From contig CM044874.1 of NCBI GenBank assembly GCA_024500155.1, positions 7,517,001 through 7,581,000 of the forward strand: a DNA stretch of 64,000 nucleotides. The letters run 5' to 3'. The notes under the pieces are model-generated. The model was not told the origin of the DNA, did not search any database, and was given only the letters and a program-made list of their open reading frames with translations. This DNA is from Chenopodium formosanum (taxonomy: Eukaryota; Streptophyta; Magnoliopsida; Caryophyllales; Amaranthaceae). Positions 1 through 12,205 of this stretch are shown one piece after another. Made by a program: the position numbers and the translations under genes. Each line of letters starts with the position of its first letter. The stretch's first letter is position 1.

Positions 1-230
1 ACCACACCATCCACTTTGTATCCTAACACAATAATATATATAGCTGCTTGTTTTTTATTTGGAAAGTGGGGGGACAGTTGTCCCCCCTTGTACCCCTAGA
101 GATTATTGATAAGATAAAACATTAAATCCATTCTATATAATTTTATAGATTGATATTTATTTATTTTCATTATTTTTTCCTAAACATCAACGTTTTATAT
201 TAACTAATACGAAGTACATGATTGAAAATA

Positions 231-323
231 CTACCTCCGTCAATTATTATGTGCAACTTTAAAAAAAAAAAAAAAATTATCTCACAAATAATACCCCAAA
301 GTTGTACATAATAATTAATAATA
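231..323. mobile_element. Stowaway-like MITE in the PDR last intron
   Basis: Starts TA-CTACCTCCGTC with the body ATTATTATGTGCAAC matched by the inverted GTTGTACATAATAAT. The right terminal repeat has decayed. Same family as the copies near 750, 2051, 10536 and 47723. Confidence 0.6.
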
Positions 324-749
324 GAGCTATAGTAAGTGGGAAGTATTATTAAGACAACCTAGGTCATATGGAGTGCTAATTTGCACACCAATGAAAACAC
401 CAATGTTTCTTGCATAAGTCCTTACGGAGTTAAGAGGGTCATCACGTACCGGTTTAGGAAGGAAAAAACCAGCAAAAAGATTCCAAAAGGTAGCAAAGAA
501 CGTCATGAAAATGGAAGCAAATTCGTGGCGCGGCGTTAACGAGACAAGCATCATTCCAAACATTGTATGATATGCGAAGCAGAAAAATATGAAATAGTAG
601 AAGTAGAAGAATTTAACAATCCTCCACTCAAATCCAATCATGGAGTATAGCAGAATTGCGTAAATAAAATTTATAATTGCTAGGTAGATAGCCTCAATAG
701 CCAACTGCAAAAAAATTTCATGCATATGTTATAAAGAAAAATGAACATA

Positions 750-842
750 CTACCTCCGTTACAGGTTCTGTGCAACGATTTGACATAAAGCAGAGTGGGA
801 AAATGTCTAATCGTTGCACAACATAACCTGTAACGGAGGTAG
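750..842. mobile_element. Stowaway-like MITE, 93 bp
   Basis: Near-perfect foldback: CTACCTCCGTTACAGGTT at the left and the inverted AACCTGTAACGGAGGTAG at the right, flanked by TA on both sides. TA target duplication and CTCCGT termini are typical of Stowaway (Tc1/mariner-derived) MITEs. It lies in a PDR intron between exons 930-1101 and 450-704. Confidence 0.85.
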
Positions 843-2050
843 TAATAATATAACAAGATTACGAACAATATATCTATGATTATTGATTAAGGCAATGAAA
901 ATTGATATGATTTGAAGTTATATAATTACCTGTGCCAATGCAAATGGTAAAGTTGAATACATTCTTGCAGCCCTTTCGCGATAAAAGATTGTTCTCTCAC
1001 TAGCAAAAATTGCTTGGACACTCAAAGCATTACTTGGTCCCAGAAAAACAATAGAAGAATACATTACCCCTAGAAAATTCATCAAGTCTTGTAGCTTTGC
1101 TCTGTTCACAAAATTTCACTTTGTAAATCTTCTACTTAATTTCATTATCACGGTACAATTGCGTGATTAAATATATAATTAATATAGGCGCCAAAATAGG
1201 ATACTCCCTTTATTAACATATAAATTGTGTGGTTATTTCTTTAAGCATAAAGGTATTAAACTTATCATTTTCCCATATATATATACTACATATATGTTAG
1301 AGTATAAAACATATTTATGGGCCTCAATCATTAGTTTAAGCTTTTGGTTGAGATGATCCATTAACATGGTATCGGAGCCTGCGAATAAAGTATAATAGTT
1401 GGGAGTAGAGAAAATCTAGAGCAAGTATTAAAATACGGAGGAGTCAGTAGCTATAGGTGTTTGGGCGATAAAAAATGATGATGTTGGTGATAAACAAGCA
1501 TTCTTTAAAAAGAAATTAAAGTCTACAAAGATAAAACTTACAATTTCTCTCCTTTATTCCAGAATATAAGTCCAAGGAAAGCACCCATGAATATCGACAT
1601 GAATAATCGAACACCGGTGTATGAAGGATTCTGCCAGTAAGATCTATATTGTTTCCAAAAGCATGCTTTAAACTGGACAAGAAATGGTTGAGAGTATTCG
1701 GTTTCAAAGAAGAGATCCTTAGAATCTTGGTGTGGAGTACTAAGTTCCTTAATTATTTCTTGATTCCTTCTGAAAAAATGTATCCAAAAAGCATTACTTA
1801 ATAACTGTTAGGAAGCACATCAAAAACTAAGGTGTAACACTTCAGGAAGAGTTATGTGTACTTGTAAAGTTCGGAATTGGCATAAATCTGTGCAAAATCC
1901 ACATTCATTCGAGATTCTTCTTTTGTACTAGTAATATCAAGCACCCATGTAGCAGGATTGTAATCATCCTTAATTTTCGAAACTCCAGGAATAGCCTGGA
2001 TTGTACGAGACCAAATTCTATAAGCGCAATCCTCATCATTCATCAATTAT

Positions 2051-2147
2051 ACTACATACCTCTGTTACATATTAGTTGCAACTTTGTGGTATTATTTATG
2101 AGACATAAAAAATTTCAAAGTTGCAAATAATACATAACGGAGGTCGT
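2051..2147. mobile_element. Stowaway-like MITE in a PDR intron
   Basis: ACCTCTGTTACATATTAGTT at the left pairs with AATACATAACGGAGGT at the right; inner arms GTTGCAACTTTG/CAAAGTTGCAA also pair. TA-rich flanks. It sits between exons 2200-2283 and 1862-1995. Confidence 0.7.
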
Positions 2148-3303
2148 ATATAGCTAATGAAAATCTGATACTCGTACTTAAACAAGAGTGATCACATACT
2201 TCAAAGTATTCAATAAGTTTATAGGAGTTGTCACCAAGGGGTCCAGCATAAATAATTTGTCCTCCTCTTTTCATCAATAGAAGCTGTAATTTACCAAACA
2301 ATTAAGGAATGTATGATTCTTTCATAATATAAATTCTTTCTAAGAAAGTTTGGTTAAGAAGTATGTACCTCGTCGAAAGCCTCAAAGATGTCTATACTCG
2401 GCTGATGAATCGTACAAACAATAGTTCTTCCGGTGTTCTTGATATTTTTCATAGTGCGCATGACAATTGCAGCAGCTCTAGCATCAAGGCCTGATGTTGG
2501 TTCATCCATGAATATAATGGACGGGTTAGCAACTAGCTCTACAGCTATGGTCAATCTCTTCCTTTGTTCAATCGAAAGACCATTTATCCCAGGCCAACTA
2601 TGGCATCTTTTAATGGTTCGAGTTCAATCAATATCATAACTTCTTCAATAAACCTCTGTTAATTCACAAAAAAATATTATAACATATGTAAATACTAAAT
2701 AGTATAGAACTGAACCCGTATGCAAAGAGTTTTGCCTATTAAAAACGTTACATACCATTCGCGTGTTGTAATTGATGTTTGGTGGTAGACGAAGCCAAGC
2801 AGAATATAGAAGAGACTCATAGATAGTGAGATGTGGTGAATGGATGTCGATTTGTTCACAATAACCACATATTCTTGCAAATGTATCTTGGTTTTTGGGG
2901 TAGCCAGATATGCTAATGCTACCTTTGATGTAACCTCTAGTCTTTTTTCCTGCTAGTACATCCATCAATGTGGTCTTCCCGGCACTAGTTACACCTACTA
3001 GTGCCGTCAATATTCCCGGCCGAAAAGAACCACTTACATCTTGTAGTAATTGCAACGGATCTCCTTTATAACCTAAAGATTTCAGTTCCTAATACAATTA
3101 AGAAAAGTTTTACAAATTATGTTACCATGTGAAATAAATCTATCACTAAATTTGTTATATAATGCTCCCTCTGGTTTTTTTTTATTTGCATAATTTTCCT
3201 TTTTTGTGTGTTTTTTTTAAATGCATCACTAACTTTATTCTATATTTTATCATTTCTCTCTTTTACTTTAAACCTCATTTAACTTATTTTATCATTTCTC
3301 TTG

Positions 3304-4782
3304 GGAAAATTTGTCTAGAAGGGACTTATATGTTCACCTTTTTGTCTGGAAGGACCTTATATGTTCAAAGTGGTCTGAAAGGACCTTATAAGTGTGTTCT
3401 GTTGCCTAGAGGGACCTTGACGTCACTTTCCGGTCATTGACTTTTCAACTCCGGCATTGACTACGCACGTGACAGTCACGTGACTTTAAAAATTACCCCC
3501 TCTTTTTTTTTCCCCTTTTTTCCCTCCATTCTTCTTTCTCTCTCTTCGAATCTCCTTAATTTCTCTCTCCTCTGGTATTTTGTAAGGGATAATCAATGAA
3601 ACAGTGAGGATGAAGCCCAGAATTGATTACGCTCATCTACCAAATTGAATACGCGTCAGAGGAAAGAGGAATTACTTGGCCCAGGTTTGAATATCTTCTT
3701 CTCTTTCATCTGTCATTTTCATTTCCTCAATTGTACTTCAATTTTTTTCCTTTTTTTGGGTCTTCAATGGCGAAAGGGAAAAAACTGTCCAAAAAATCTA
3801 TAAAACTAGGTAAATCAACTTAATCGAACTTAATTTTGTGAATTTTGATAAAAAATTAGGGTTTATTGTTGTATTTTGCTGCTATATTTGTTTGCAATTT
3901 TATGAATTAGTCTACTGTGAATTTGTCTAATGCTATAACAATGTCATAAAATACAAAAACACAAGAAAATTAAAGGCAAATGAATCTTCATTTCTTCATT
4001 CAAATATTGGATATATTACATCTTGCTCTCAATCACTCCCCTACTGCAATACAACTAAACATTAGACACACGATTAATTAGACGCATAACTTCACCACAA
4101 TCAAACTACACACGATTGACATAATAACACACATTAACAAAATTCCACAATTTCCATGACTAATCAGATATCTTTCCAACACCTTCTTTTCTCATGTTCT
4201 TCATCTTCTCATGTTCCTCAATCAATCTTCTCTTCTCATGTTCCATACAAGCAACACCCTAGCCTTCAAAACATTCATATCAGTCACCAATCTTTGTTTT
4301 TCAGATAGTAGAACATTAGTAACATCCTTCTTCCACTGCAAAATATCCTGATCAACCCATTCAAAATAGTCACGTGGGTTTAATTGATGAACCCTTCTTA
4401 CCTGATGCGAAAACGAATGAATCGAAAGATCCTTTTCTCCAATTTCTTCGAAAACTTAAGGAACGTAATGGATTTAATTGATGAACCCTGATTCCTGAGG
4501 AGAGAGAAATAATTTGGGGAAAAATTAAGGGGATTTGAAGAGAGAGAAAGAAGAATGGAGGGAAAAAAGGGGAAAAAATAAGAGGGAGGGTAAAATTATA
4601 AGTCACGTGACTGTCACGTGCGTAGTCAACGCCGGAGTCAAAAAGTCAAAGGCCGGGATCCGGCCTTAAGGTCCCTCTAGACAACAAAACACACTTATAA
4701 GGTCCTTTCATACCACTTTGAACATATAAGGTCCTTCCAGACAAAAAGGTGAACATATAAGTCCCTTCTAGACAAATTTTCC
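3304..4782. mobile_element. Non-autonomous Mutator-like element with long TIRs
   Basis: The two ends are inverted repeats of roughly 180 bp beginning GGAAAATTTGTCTAGAAGGG. They are flanked by an exact 9-bp direct repeat TTTCTCTTG (3295-3303 and 4783-4791). A 9-bp target duplication with long terminal inverted repeats is the mark of MULEs. No transposase is visible; the 1.1-kb interior holds a captured gene fragment (see 4160-4378). It is inserted in the PDR intron between exons 4965-5122 and 2756-3088. Confidence 0.92.
4160..4378 (-). pseudogene. Captured C-terminus of a GRF-type zinc-finger protein
   Basis: Inside the MULE, the minus strand reads PRDYFEWVDQDILQWKKDV from about 4378, followed by a coiled-coil-like stretch, then a frame change near 4240 into VEHEKRRLIEEHEKMKNMR and a TAG at 4160-4162. 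The YF.WVD motif is the end of the plant GRF zinc finger, which is usually followed by a coiled coil as here. The Cys-containing part of the finger is absent, so this is a fragment. Assignment rests on a short motif and is tentative. Confidence 0.55.
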
Positions 4783-5203
4783 TTTCTCTTGCTTACATGA
4801 CCCCCACTAAAACATATATCCTCTCTCACATACTTTCTCTCTTATGATCTCCATTTTACTTTTACTATAATAATTTATTCACCCACTCATAATATTATAC
4901 TATGTAAAAGAAAGTATTAACTTGATAATAATTTACGAGTAAAAATTAGAGAGAAGTGATATACAGATGGAGTATCCACATAGTAATTGATGTGGTTGAA
5001 AGCTATTGAAAGAGGTTGAAAAGGCAACACCGTTCTTGTTTTAGTATACTGTGATTGATTTAGATCATCCGTCGTTCTAGCTTCATCGTGATCTTGCACT
5101 AAGCTTTTTGAGTGACCAAAAGCTACAACAACATAACAAAGCTTTATATGAGCTATCATTGATCAATATTTTATTTGAAATTTATCAATCAAAAGAGTAA
5201 CTA

Positions 5204-6975
5204 AGATGAGGACCGGAATTCATACGATTTAAGTATGTCAATGCCACAACATATAATAGGTTGGAGAATAAAGAAAACCCCATTAAAGCTCCAATGCTTA
5301 TCCAAAACCAATATGCATGTTTAAAAAGGCCTCTTGAGGCAAGGACGACTTTACCAATGCTTGTATCGGGTAGGCTAGAATCTCCTGTAGGCTACAACAT
5401 TAGAAACTTTCATTATTCGCGATTCATGTAACATTTATACAATAGCAGATGTAGGTATCAAATTAAAATTTGAACTTGAAAACAAAAGTAGGGCAAAGGT
5501 ATGTTACGATATTCCATCTTTTGTCAAGAAATTCGTTGATAACTAGAGCATGTTGTCCGTACATCATAGGAGAAAGGTAGTAAGCCCATGTCAACCAGTG
5601 ACTTAAATCATCTATAGGAAGCCGTAAAGATAAGTAAGAACAACTTACAATGCTAAAAAAATCATGAATGAAATATGTTAGAAACATACCTTTCGCGATA
5701 ATAAAACCGCTGAGCACAAAAATTATTAGCAGTAGAATCATACAAATTGTGGTAGCAATCACAATGGTTCTCCCGATTGCACTAATGGAGCGAAAGAACG
5801 ACAAAGCCATTTGATGAATAGAGAAGTAAGCAAGCCATTGGCAAAAAAACCTGAGATTAAAATATGCAAATTTAACATCATCTCTTTGAAATTTAAGGAC
5901 AAAGTTAGTAAGATATGTTCATTAATACAATCAAAACATGAAAATAGGAAACATTAGTCGATAATTACTGTCACTTTTGTTATTATTTAACATGTTTAAT
6001 ATAAGAATAACTTTATAAAATTACAAAACTTAAAATTAAAAGATGGTAATGATACCAAGCAAGTAGGTTTGTCATACCTAGTGGCTCCCGGGGCATAACC
6101 AATTGTATAATAAGTAAGAGTAGTCCATAATGCCGATTCAAAAAATGACACAGGAATACGAAGGACCCAAATTGGTAGAGCATAAGCCCATGAGGGATAG
6201 AATAAGGAATCTCTTTGCTTGTAGAAAATCGGGAGCCCTATAACAGCTAGTGTAGTTTCCGCCATTCCATTTAGCACAAAGTTTGACATACTCAAAAATA
6301 TAACTCTCAAGTACTTTTCTCCATCTAACACTGTCACATGATGCATTGTTGTCCTATAAAAGGCGGTCATAGTAGCCATTGACAAAATTATTACGTGCAC
6401 ACTCTTGAAGATGTAAAGAAAAGAATTCCGCCTCATTAGTAACCATTCCCTTGAGAAACATGCCCTAAGTAGTTCTATGTTTGAGATTCTATCATTTTCT
6501 TTTACCAAAGCTAAAGGGTGAGTTTTTTCTCTATGATAAGGAACTGTTAGTTCTAACGCGAGCTTTGTGCCAACTTCAAAAGATTGAAAAGCCTCAACAA
6601 ATTCAGGAACGGATACATATTTATATCTTTGGTCCTTGAACCAATATTGTCTTTGATCCTTTTTAGAAGTCACTTCTTGTAGAAAACTTGCTACTTCTTT
6701 CCTCTTAGGGCACTTGAATCCAACATTTTCAAAGAAGTCTAGGACATGGTCACGCGGACCTTGGTACACAATTTGACCATCCGAGATGAGAATAATATCG
6801 TCGAAGAGTTCATATACTTCAGGGGTAGGTTGCAACAAAGACATAATTGTTGTTATGTCCATTATATGAACAATTTCACTTATGTACTTGCATATTTGAT
6901 ACGTAGTTGAGCTATCCAACCCGTTTGAAATTTCATCCATTAGAAGAACTTTTGCAGGTCCGGCTAACATTTCAC
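5204..6975 (-). pseudogene. PDR exons 7-10: end of NBD1 and first membrane domain
   Basis: Exon 6078-6975 carries Walker B (VLLMDEISNGLDSST), the H-switch region normally LLQPTPE (here SLLQPTPEVYELFDD) and the start of the ABC-2 membrane domain with hydrophobic helices and FYKQRDSLFYPSWAYALP, a PDR hallmark. Exon 5690-5850 gives FFRSISAIGRT; a 78-nt intron (5612-5689) then separates it from 5508-5611 (LSHWLTWAYYLSPMMYGQHA). Exon from about 5204 to 5391 holds the last helix (YWFWISIGALMGFSL). The 3' border of this last exon is unclear because no good donor is visible. No stop was found in these exons. Confidence 0.88.
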
Positions 6976-7676
6976 CTACATACATGAATCAAAACCATAC
7001 ATACATTATAAGGAATAATTGTTTAACACTATATGCATTCAAACTTCTCTTTATTAATAAAAGAAGTTTTACCAATAGTGAGACGCTTTTTTTCACCTCC
7101 TGAAATACCTCTTCTCGTATCATCACCCACTATAGTATTAGCACATGCATCCAAACCAAGCATCTATCAAAGCCATGTAATATAAAGTTATACATCTCAA
7201 TTAATAATCTAGAATATACAAATTTGTAAACAAAATGTTAATTAAATTGTCATTGATCACAAACCTTGAGTAGATATTGAGTGATGAGGCTTGTTTCGTG
7301 GCCTACCAGAGCCATTCCCTTCATGAATGCATCAAGTTCGGGATCTGGATTGATTCCTTCTTCTTGTTCTCATTTCATGAGTTCCTTAAGTAGCTCATAC
7401 TTAGCCCCAACTCCTAAGCATTGCCCTGAAAAGTCTAGTGTTTCTCGTACTGTCATCGCTCCATGGTGAAGATCATGTTGACTAACATATGAGCACGTCT
7501 TCTTCGGAACAAATTCATTTAGCTGATGGCCACAGTATGTTATCTTCCCATTCACCTATTTGATTAAAAATCCAAAACATTTCAAAAGTAGGAAGGGAAG
7601 AAGAGAAATAAAATAAGTTAATTTCATATGACTTAAAAATTGTCATGGATAGAATATGACTTAAAAATATGACTTA

Positions 7677-7777
7677 GGCCTATTCTCTTCAGATTATTTT
7701 TAGTTCAGTTTAATTCTTAATTTCCTTCTCACATAAAATATTCAGCTCAGCTTAATTCAGTCAATCAGAACAAGCCC
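7677..7777. mobile_element. Harbinger/Tourist-like MITE, 101 bp
   Basis: Termini GGCCTATTCTC and GAACAAGCCC are imperfect inverted repeats. They are flanked by the 3-bp direct repeat TTA (7674-7676 and 7778-7780), the target size of PIF/Harbinger elements. The body shares AATTTCCTTCTC.CATAAAATATTCAG with the copies at 12864 and 12955. Intron of the PDR gene. Confidence 0.75.
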
Positions 7778-8195
7778 TTAAACATTTCATGGCCACAATA
7801 TGTTATATATCTTCCCTTTCACCTATTAGAGTTCGGTATTAGTTTTTGGTATTTTGTTTTTCAGAATCGTCAAATCATATGATATATGTCATATAATAAG
7901 TAAAAAAATGGTAAAATTATTCAAATCATGATAATTTTAAAAATAACAACAGAAAAATAGAATCAATTTTTTCTAATATAAATATACAATAATTGGAAAT
8001 TAAAAAAGATGAAAAACTTTTGAACATTTTTTACTCTTATAATGTCAAAATTGTGTAGTATTAATTTACTTGGTAACATATATTCTAGAAAATGTATGGA
8101 GTATATAAACTGAACCAAGACTTCAACCATCAGTTTAATAAGTATTTGGTTGAAATGGTCATTTAAAAAGAATTAATGGGTAGGTAAAAAAATAC

Positions 8196-8283
8196 CTTTA
8201 GATCACTACAATCAAGCTTTCCTGCAAGAGCAAGTAACAGAGTTGTTTTTCCTGAACTCGGAGGACCCAAAAGCAATGTCATC
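8196..8283 (-). other. Isolated PDR exon carrying NBD1 Walker A
   Basis: An 88-nt exon between two transposon-rich introns. It reads MTLLLGPPSSGKTTLLLALA and then AGKLDCSDLK, bounded by TTAG acceptor and GTATTT donor on the minus strand. It is listed separately because it is too short for ordinary ORF detection. The phase fits exon 12034-12122 upstream and 7265-7555 downstream. Confidence 0.85.
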
Positions 8284-8528
8284 CTAACAATTAACAAATC
8301 AAAACATAAATTATAGTGACAATATATTTAATCTTTCACTCTCCCCGTCTCTTTTAGTTGCTTTTTGTTATGACTTGGCATAGTCTTTTAGAATTACCTG
8401 CCTTTAACTGTCAATACTTTCAATAATTTTTTAACAAATTATGTACACATTAAGACAAATTTAATAATATCACAAAACTTTATACTACGTATTTAGTCAA
8501 ATCAAGAACATCAACAATAAAAGACAAC

Positions 8529-8575
8529 TAGTTTTAGGTCCGGGCGATGCCCCGGATTATTTTTTGTATATAAAA
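8529..8575 (-). mobile_element. Helitron 3' terminus (minus orientation)
   Basis: On the minus strand the sequence ends in hairpin CCGGGGCATCGCCCGG, eight bases, then CTAG followed by host T. That is a Helitron 3' end. The matching 5' TC end to the right is not resolved because of long TA repeats at 8954-9057 and 9211-9260. Similar in plan to the complete copy at 12206-12545. Confidence 0.6.
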
Positions 8576-8708
8576 AATTCTATTAAATTAAAGTGAAATC
8601 TATTGGTGGTTTTATAATTTAAAAAACCATTTGTTTTTTTTTCAAAAAAAATATTATTGAACAATATCAAAATTCAATATAAAGTACGAAGTATGTATTA
8701 ACCTAACT

Positions 8709-8710
<2 letters not shown>

Positions 8711-8740
<30 letters not shown>
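8711..8740. repeat. poly-T tract
   Basis: Uninterrupted T run within a PDR intron. Comparable homopolymer runs occur at 9868-9904, 10951-10990, 12478-12510, 13499-13523, 22647-22675 and 36620-36660. Some may be old poly(A) tails. Confidence 0.8.
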
Positions 8741-8741
<1 letters not shown>

Positions 8742-8951
8742 ACGGGAGTAACCTAACTTTTATACTTCATATCAGTTTGTTTTATTTGTTAAAGGAATTT
8801 GTATCTACCATTATAAATTTCTTCACAGTAAACCCATGTTGTGGCTTTGAAATTATTATGTATTTTTGTGTTACATATTTTTAATACGTAGTACATATAA
8901 CATTTATGAATTTTGGATGAGTAAACGAAAGAATAATATTATATTGAAATC

Positions 8952-9060
<109 letters not shown>

Positions 9061-9204
9061 CAATTAAAAATTAGAATTTATGAACATAATTTTTTTTTGT
9101 GAGGAAACATTGATGATCGGTTTTAATATGACATGAGTCACATGATCCCACATCATTTATTAAGTCATGACGACACGTGGCATGATTATAATTCTTGCCA
9201 TGGG

Positions 9205-9210
<6 letters not shown>

Positions 9211-9260
<50 letters not shown>
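9211..9260. repeat. (TA)n microsatellite, about 50 bp
   Basis: Pure dinucleotide repeat in a PDR intron, possibly at the 5' end of the Helitron whose 3' end is at 8529. Confidence 0.95.
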
Positions 9261-9264
<4 letters not shown>

Positions 9265-9305
9265 TTTTATATATAGTTTTGTTTTCTTTTTATTAATTTA
9301 ATTAA

Positions 9306-9863
9306 GGATTTTTTTTGTAAGAAACTACCTAATAAAGCCTAAATTTTGTAAGAATAACCTTATCATAAAAATGTTGTAAAAAAGTATTTAATAAAAGATA
9401 AAATGTTGTAAGATACTACCTTTGACCAAAATTCCACTGTTGACTTAATTTTACGACATTGATTCAACTTAAAACACGCCCGAAACCACCGTGAGGGTTA
9501 GCTTTCAAGGTGGTAAGGTTATTTAAGGGGTGGTTAGATGATATTCCGAGTTGATGAGGGTAGATTAGGGCTTCGAGATGGTGATTTTTGGGGTTTGAGG
9601 TGGTGGTTTTGGGGTCGAAAGGTGATTTAGATGTGTAGAGACAATTTCAAGCAAGTTGTGTTAATTTTGGGAATGAAAGTGGTGTTTTGGGAGTGTTTTG
9701 AAGTCAATCAAAGGTGAAATTCTAGTATCGGTAGTATTTTACAATATTTTACTTTTCTTAAGTAGGTTTTTTACAACATTTTATCTTTATTAGGTAGTTT
9801 ATTACAACATTTATTTTATTAGGTAGTTTCTCACAAAATATGGGTTTTATTAGGTAGTTTTGA

Positions 9864-9906
<43 letters not shown>

Positions 9907-9908
9907 CC
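9306..9908. mobile_element. Foldback element, probable MULE relative
   Basis: The left arm reads GTAAGAAACTACCTAATAAA and the right arm carries its inverse (TTTATTAGGTAGTT...). Each arm holds several variants of an (A/T)ACTACCTAATAAA..TTGTA module. Ends GGATTTTT/..CCCC are flanked by TTAATTAAG and TTAGTTAAT, only 7 of 9 alike, so the exact borders are uncertain. The interior (9480-9720) is richer in G and may be captured sequence; no reading frame was recognised. Confidence 0.55.
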
Positions 9909-10150
9909 TTAGTTAATCAATCTATAACTTTTATATGTGGCTGGTCACATGGTGTACCTAGTCTTCATGGGGTTACTCGGATAATATTATAGAATTTACT
10001 TGAATTTGTTACGGTTATAAGGATTATTCTGTAAGTGTTGTAGGAGTTACTGTATTATTTAAAGATTACCGATTATTATAAGGGGTTATTCTGTTACCAT
10101 TATAGAGGTTTCAAATTATCAACAAGTGGCTACAAAATGTTGTCAGCCAC

Positions 10151-10273
<123 letters not shown>

Positions 10274-10535
10274 ACTCCGAATCATCAATGTATAAGAAAT
10301 ACTCTTTTGTTATCCTAATGGACCCAATCTAGTAGTTATTGTACAAATGCAGCAATCAAGGTAGATCAAGCACAAATCATTTTCATTAATAAATAATAAT
10401 GACTTTTCCAAACTCACCACGGTTTACGTAGAATGTGCACTACCGACAATTCTTTCAAAACTTAACTAGTAACTCTGACTATGCAGGATTATAAAGTTAT
10501 GGGGCAGGTTAGTTGATACTTCAATTTACAAAATA

Positions 10536-10627
10536 ATACCTCCGGTTCAAATTACTCGTAACTTTGGGGTATTATTTGTGAGATATAAAATATTCTAAAG
10601 TTGCAACTAATTTGTACATGAGGTAGT
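10536..10627. mobile_element. Stowaway-like MITE
   Basis: ACCTCCGGTTCAAATTA at the left pairs with TAATTTGTACATGAGGT at the right; the inner part GTAACTTTGGGGTATTATTTG matches the 2051 copy. Flanked by TA. Confidence 0.7.
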
Positions 10628-10639
10628 ATAAATGTATAT

Positions 10640-10949
10640 GTTAAATTGCTTATAGTCTATAATAGATATTACGGAGTATTATCTTTTTTATTGGAATGAT
10701 ATACCTTTGTTTGCGTAGTAGTAAGTCAGGATCACACTCAAAGTTTAGTAACTATAAAAATATAATGTAATGTAGGCAAATAGTCCAAAATTTTGTACCG
10801 AGTAATAATTAACAGTTAAAAAATGATTAGAATTGTTGTAGTATAATTATAAAATATGTATTAATTAATCTAGTTTACTTGGGCCTCTTTTTTTTTTACA
10901 TTTGTTAAAAAAAAAAAAAAAAAAAAAGAATCTAGCTTACAGCCTAGCA

Positions 10950-10991
<42 letters not shown>

Positions 10992-12033
10992 TTAATGATG
11001 ATATTGGATCGAACTCCGTGTCAAGGGGTGTGAAAGTTTAAATCTGAAGGAAAAACACCACTATGCCAAACACTATACATTCATTAAATTGTGAAATGTT
11101 TAGTTTATATCCAAAATCTTGTAGGGGCCAAGAGTAAATTTCTAACCCACAAAGTTGGGTCGCGGGGGGCCGGGCCTCCACCAGCCCCCCCGGTGACTTC
11201 GCCCTTGATTATTTGTATAGTTTGTGTGTTTAGTAGTTCAAGCATTGCCTCGGATGTCACTTTTATTTTTACATTACATATATTTATTCTAATTTACTTA
11301 ATATATGAAAGGATATATAATATTATGTGAATTTGAAATATTAATAAAAGATGATTGAGATGCTAAATGTATTACCTATAAGTATTGGCGGTTATAGATT
11401 CGAATCTTGTTCAAAGCACATATATTTTATTTTGTTAAATGATGTGACTAGCTAGCTTACGTGGTGCGTATACTTTATATGGTGATATGACATTGTGACA
11501 TAGCACACATACTTTGAAGAGTGTCATGTAGCACCGTTCCTTTAATATATAGATTTTCTTTGTGTTTCTTAATAACACTGTCGTGTTATTATCAACTTAA
11601 TGTATGTGTCAACACATGCATTACATGCATATCAGGGTTAATGTTAATGGAATTAAATTTAGTACTTGCAAGTATATTCAATATTGTACGAAATAATGCA
11701 TATTGCGTAAACTATTTTCTTTTCAATCTTATTCAAATGAGCATCATTTCCAATAGTATTTTCCCTTTCATTTATTCTAGCAAATTACCAATAACCTAAG
11801 AACCTGATCATAATCATACATCGTGCAAAAAAATTGATACTGTAATGTAAAGTATCAAGATCATCAAATTAAACATATATAATGATACTACGTATATTCA
11901 TTTGGACATATATAATCATCAAATTAAACATATATAATCTAAACTAGATTGTCCTTAATTAAATGTGATTTGAAATGACAAAACTTAAGTGTTACCACAG
12001 AAGGTTTGTGATGAATTAATTGATATATTTTAC
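10640..12033. other. Intronic stretch of the PDR gene without genes
   Basis: AT-rich intron. It holds poly-A and poly-T runs (10906-10990). A GC-rich scrap at 11150-11210 (GCGGGGGGCCGGGCCTCC, then AGCCCCCCCGGTGACTTCGC) looks like the end of an old transposon, but I cannot place it. No convincing coding frame was seen. Confidence 0.6.
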
Positions 12034-12205
12034 CTGGAGGGTCTAATAATGCCACTAATATTTCGAACTATCCTGTTCTTCTTCTTATTTGCCGAGGAAA
12101 GGCAAACCATCCCAAAAAAAATCTGCCGTCACGGAACACTAATTATATAAGAAGAAAAGTTCAATTTTATATAAAAACTAAAAGACAACTAATGCGCGTG
12201 TACAA

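Larger units (their letters stand above)
1..5122 (-). pseudogene. PDR exons 11-19: second ATP-binding and membrane domains
   Basis: Exons: 4965-5122 (VLPFQPLSIAFNHINYYVD), 2756-3088 (Walker A region), 2369-2655, 2200-2283, 1862-1995, 1543-1769, 930-1101, 450-704 and the beginning of a last exon at 1-22 (KWMVW, matching the family's KWW.WYYW). Exon 2756-3088 reads GVTSAGKTT where the family has Gly at the fourth position. Exon 2369-2655 shifts frame near 2587-2592: the upstream frame ends VGLG-stop at 2584-2586, while EQRKRLTIAVELVANPSIIF resumes in another frame. Later exons (Walker B FMDEPTSGLDARA, H-loop TIHQPS, FYRERAARMYSTLPFALAQ, the final helices) are intact. Between the first two exons lies the 3304-4782 MULE. 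Confidence 0.87.

Noticed and set aside
3163..4976. A Stowaway MITE spanning the MULE, from TGCTCCCTCTGG to CAGATGGAGTA
   Set aside because: The right 'end' GATGGAGTA is PDR exon sequence encoding VDTPS before a GT donor, so the match is coincidence.
11091..11330. 79-codon frame over the GC-rich scrap at 11150-11210
   Set aside because: Falls within the PDR intron and a transposon-like remnant; no homology recognised.
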